Assembly: GCA_039583705.1 (NCBI GenBank)
Contig: JAVKSM010000066.1
Span: 1-17,413 of the forward strand
Direction: 5' to 3'
Source of the DNA: JAVKSM01 sp039583705
GTDB taxonomy: Bacteria > Actinomycetota > Actinomycetes > Mycobacteriales > Pseudonocardiaceae
Length of the DNA: 17,413 nt
Shown: piece by piece, positions 14,927-17,413 of the stretch
Layout: each line of letters opens with the position of its first letter
How positions within the stretch are numbered: the first letter of the stretch is position 1
Translations under genes and position numbers: made by a program
The notes under the pieces: model-generated
Told to the model about the DNA's origin: nothing
Database searches by the model: none
The model's input: only the letters and a program-made list of their open reading frames with translations

Positions 14927-15129
14927 CCCCACTCTCGCGGGTCGTCGGCGTCCCGCGCCTCGCGGATCGTTTGGACGATCTCCTCTGTCGTCGGCCGGGG
15001 GCCACCGGAGCGTCGCTCGATCCGGCCGAGCCACTCGGCCATCGTCGGCTTGCTGGCGAGCTCCTCAAGCTGGCGCTTGAGGTAGGCGGTCAGGGAAAGG
15101 TACTGCATCTGGAACGCCCGCATCTTCAT
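14923..15129 (-). CDS. VapB/FitA-like antitoxin, N-terminally shortened
   Basis: A 68-residue protein. Residues about 11-68 (LSLTAYLKRQLEELASKPTM, AEWLGRIERR, then TTEEIVQTIREARDADDP) match the ribbon-helix-helix helices and toxin-binding tail of VapB/FitA antitoxins, which normally start with a DNA-binding strand such as 'TIQIRNVPDD…LRxRAA'. That first ~20-residue segment is missing, and the similarity begins almost directly after the EF-G2 gene. The ATG at 15129 overlaps the EF-G2 stop (ATGA), and GGAGG is too far upstream, so translation would depend on ribosomes finishing EF-G2. ATGs at 15123 and 15108 are alternatives. Without the strand it should not bind operator DNA as a normal RHH protein, and without a toxin it has no partner here. 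It may be a relic rather than a working gene. Confidence 0.6.
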   Translation of the reverse strand: MKMRAFQMQYLSLTAYLKRQLEELASKPTMAEWLGRIERRSGGPRPTTEEIVQTIREARDADDPREWG

Positions 15130-17255
15130 CGGGCTGTCGCGGCGAGCGCCTCCGGAAGCGGCTCGTAGCGGGCGAACCGCCGGGTGAACGTGGCGGTGCC
15201 CGACGTCAGCGCTCGCAGGTCCACCGCGTAACGCAGCAGTTCGGTCGCGGGGACCTCCGCCCGCACCACGGTCCGCCCCGCTCCGCCCGCCTCGGTGCCC
15301 AGCACGCGACCCCGACGGGAGGACAGGTCGCCCAACACGGCGCCGAGGTGCTCGTCGAGGATCCGCACCGCCACTTCGTTCAACGGCTCCAGCACCAGGG
15401 TGCGGGTGGTCGCCGCGGCGTCCTTGAGTGCGAGGGAGCCGGCGGTCTGGAAGGCGGCGTCGGACGAGTCGACGCTGTGGGCCTTGCCGTCCACCAGCGT
15501 CACCCGGATGTCCACGACGGGGTTCCCGGTCGTCAGCCCGCGGGCCATCTGTGCCCGGACGCCCTTCTCGACGCTGGGGATGAACTGGTTCGGCACCGCC
15601 CCGCCGACCACCCGGTCGACGAACTCGAACCCGGTGCCGCGCGGCAGCGGCTCGACCTCGATGTCGCATACCGCGTACTGACCGTGCCCGCCGGATTGCT
15701 TGACGTGGCGGCCGTGGCCCTTGCCGGCGGCGGCGAAGGTCTCCCGGAGCGCCACCCGCACCGGTTCGGTGTCCACCTCCGCCCCACCCGCGCGGAGCTT
15801 GGAGAGCACGACGTCGGCGTGCGCCTCGCCCATGCACCACAGCACCATCTGGTGGGTCTCGGCGTTGCGCTCCAGCCGCAGCGTCGGGTCGGCCGCGACC
15901 AGTCGGGACAGGTTGCGGGCCAGGGTGTCCTCGTCGCCGCGGCTGTGGGCGACCACCGCCACCGGCAGCAGCGGCTCCGGGACGTCCCACGGAGCGAGCA
16001 GCACCGGGTTGGCCGGGTCGGAGACCGTGTCGCCGGTCTCGGCGGAGCCGAGCTTGGTCAGCGCGCAGATGTCCCCCGCGACGCAGTGTGGCATCTCTCG
16101 CAGGGTGACGCCGAGCGGGGAGTAGACGTGGGCGACCCGCTCGTCCGCGTCGTGGTCCTCGTGCCCGCGCCCGGTCATGCCGTGCCCGGAGACGTGCACG
16201 GTGCCCTCCGGGCGCAGCGTGCCCGAGAACACCCGAACCAGGGAGACCCGGCCGACGTAGGCGTCCGCGGTGGTGCGCACGACGGTAGCGGCGAGCGGCC
16301 CCGCCGGGTCGACGGTCAACGGGTCGTGCTCAGCGCCGTCCACCGCGCGCACCGCCGGTAACGGGTGCTCCAGCGGCGAAGGGAAGGCGCCGACGAGCAC
16401 CTCGAGCAGCTCGGCGAGGCCTACCCCGGTCGTGGCGCACAGCGGCAGCACCGGATGGAACGAGCCGTGCGCCACCGCTGTCTCCAGGTCGGTGACGAGG
16501 GTGTCGGCGTCGGTCTCCTCACCGGCGAGGTAACGCTCCATGAGCGCCTCGTCCTCGCTCTGCTCGATGATCCCCTCGATGAGCTCGTCGCGGGCGGCGC
16601 CCGCCATCTCGGCTTCGCCCGCCTCCGGCTCGGCCACCTGGGGCGGGAAGCCGGCCGAGTAGTCGAACAGCTTGCGCGACAGCAACCCGACCAGCCCGGT
16701 GACCGCCCCGGCGCCGTCACCCACCGGCAGGTACAGCGGGAGCACGCCGTTTCCGAAGGCCTCCCGGCAGGCGGCCAGCACGGCGTCGTAGTCGGCCCGC
16801 TGGTGGTCCATGCGCGCAATCACCACGGCGCGCGGCATGCCGACCGCGGCGCACTCCTCCCACAGCGCGACCGTAGCGGCGTCCACGCCTTCGGCGGCGG
16901 AGAGCACGAACAGCGCGGCGTCGGCGGCGCGCAGCCCGGCCCGCAGCTCGCCGACGAAGTCCACGTATCCGGGCGTGTCGACCAGATTGATCTTCACGCC
17001 CTGATGGTGCAGCGGAGCGACCGCGAGCGCGACGGAACGCTGCTGGCGCTGCGCTGCCGGGTCGTAGTCGCACACCGTCGTGCCGTCGGTGACCGAGCCC
17101 GCTCGCGGGATCGTCCCGGTCGCGGCCAGCAGGGCCTCCACGAGAGTGGTCTTGCCGGCGGCCGACGGCCCCACCAGCACGACGTTGCGCACCGTGGTCG
17201 GCCCGGCGGCCGCGACCTGATCGCCGCCGCTGCCATCGCCTCCTCGAACTGCCAC
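15126..17255 (-). CDS. fusA2: EF-G2-like translational GTPase
   Basis: A 709-residue paralogue of elongation factor G, like M. tuberculosis FusA2 (Rv0120c). All five EF-G domains appear present, including the domain IV segment KQSGGHGQYAVCDIEVEPLP and the domain V end. The GTPase motifs are divergent: G1 is GPSAAGKTT (29-37), switch I lacks the usual RGITI and reads QRSVALA (72-78), G3 is DTPGYVDF (93-100) with Tyr in place of the catalytic His, and G4 is ARMD (147-150) in place of NKxD. Published work on the M. smegmatis EF-G2 reported no ribosome-dependent GTPase activity, which would fit. The start at GTG 17255 is chosen because GGAGGTGATC sits six bases upstream; a GTG at 17279 adds eight residues without a ribosome site. 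The stop overlaps the antitoxin gene. Confidence 0.9.
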   Translation of the reverse strand: MAVRGGDGSGGDQVAAAGPTTVRNVVLVGPSAAGKTTLVEALLAATGTIPRAGSVTDGTTVCDYDPAAQRQQRSVALAVAPLHHQGVKINLVDTPGYVDFVGELRAGLRAADAALFVLSAAEGVDAATVALWEECAAVGMPRAVVIARMDHQRADYDAVLAACREAFGNGVLPLYLPVGDGAGAVTGLVGLLSRKLFDYSAGFPPQVAEPEAGEAEMAGAARDELIEGIIEQSEDEALMERYLAGEETDADTLVTDLETAVAHGSFHPVLPLCATTGVGLAELLEVLVGAFPSPLEHPLPAVRAVDGAEHDPLTVDPAGPLAATVVRTTADAYVGRVSLVRVFSGTLRPEGTVHVSGHGMTGRGHEDHDADERVAHVYSPLGVTLREMPHCVAGDICALTKLGSAETGDTVSDPANPVLLAPWDVPEPLLPVAVVAHSRGDEDTLARNLSRLVAADPTLRLERNAETHQMVLWCMGEAHADVVLSKLRAGGAEVDTEPVRVALRETFAAAGKGHGRHVKQSGGHGQYAVCDIEVEPLPRGTGFEFVDRVVGGAVPNQFIPSVEKGVRAQMARGLTTGNPVVDIRVTLVDGKAHSVDSSDAAFQTAGSLALKDAAATTRTLVLEPLNEVAVRILDEHLGAVLGDLSSRRGRVLGTEAGGAGRTVVRAEVPATELLRYAVDLRALTSGTATFTRRFARYEPLPEALAATAR

Positions 17256-17413
17256 AGGATCACCTCCGCGATTCGCCACGCTGTGCGACCGATCTCACAC
17301 CCGTTCCGCCCCTGGGACAAGGCCATCTGCGGGGGGTCGCGCCACGGTGGTGTCTCAGTGGTCCCGCATGGAGGTTCGTCGGTGCATGCCGGAGATCCAG
17401 GCGCGACCACTAG
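17256..17413. promoter_or_regulatory. Upstream region of the EF-G2 gene
   Basis: This has no gene I can support. On the minus strand, TTGTCC (17315-17320) and TGAGAT (17292-17297) are 17 bases apart and could be a weak promoter for the EF-G2 gene, giving a leader of about 30 bases that contains its strong Shine-Dalgarno. The right-hand 80 bases show no tRNA, repeat or terminator. Confidence 0.25.

Noticed and set aside
17369..17413. A 14-codon plus-strand open frame starting ATGGAGGTT at the right edge
   Set aside because: Too short, without a ribosome site or similarity.
1..17413. CRISPR array, tRNA, rRNA or phage genes anywhere in the window
   Set aside because: No regularly spaced repeats, no tRNA T-loop/CCA pattern and no phage-type proteins were seen on either strand.

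Overview
The window is high-GC actinobacterial DNA, most like the mycobacteria/Pseudonocardiaceae side of the phylum. The evidence is gene content: a phosphatidylinositol-mannoside (PIM) block (PIP synthase, PatA-type acyltransferase, PimA) lying between thrS and pdxS in the order known from Mycobacterium tuberculosis, an actinobacterial EF-G2, frequent GTG starts, and GTGA/ATGA gene overlaps. I cannot name a genus from sequence alone.

Positions 1-6100 are a worn accessory region. Bases 1-2374 are a patchwork of broken genes: the N-terminal part of an O-methyltransferase (minus strand, frame-disrupted), a LuxR-family LAL regulator that keeps its ATPase but has lost the TPR region and HTH, the C-terminal part of an O-methyltransferase (plus strand), and a DJ-1/PfpI gene missing its centre. 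An intact DUF4389 membrane protein gene (2374-3126) and an intact IS630-family transposase gene (3208-4254) follow. On the minus strand there is a GT1 glycosyltransferase gene (4341-5513) and, upstream of it, a PAS-SpoIIE phosphatase pseudogene (about 5530-6054).

Positions 6222-14795 are orderly plus-strand genes: an LLM-class flavin/F420 oxidoreductase, thrS, a HIT-family Ap4A phosphorylase, PIP synthase, PatA-type acyltransferase, pimA, a membrane-anchored Nudix protein and pdxS. The stops and starts of thrS/HIT, PIPS/patA, patA/pimA and pimA/Nudix overlap, so the block is probably translated as coupled cistrons. PIPS makes the lipid head group, PimA adds the first mannose, and PatA acylates it.

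Positions 14796-17413 hold a minus-strand EF-G2-like translational GTPase (15126-17255). Its stop codon overlaps a 68-codon gene encoding a VapB/FitA-like antitoxin without its usual N-terminal strand. That gene in turn overlaps a 16-codon stump that reads as the first residues of a VapC PIN toxin. No wholly new system is evident. The most unusual items are the toxin-less vapBC scar fused to the EF-G2 end, the EF-G2 switch-II His-to-Tyr change, and the gene graveyard at the left edge with O-methyltransferase ends in opposite orientations.
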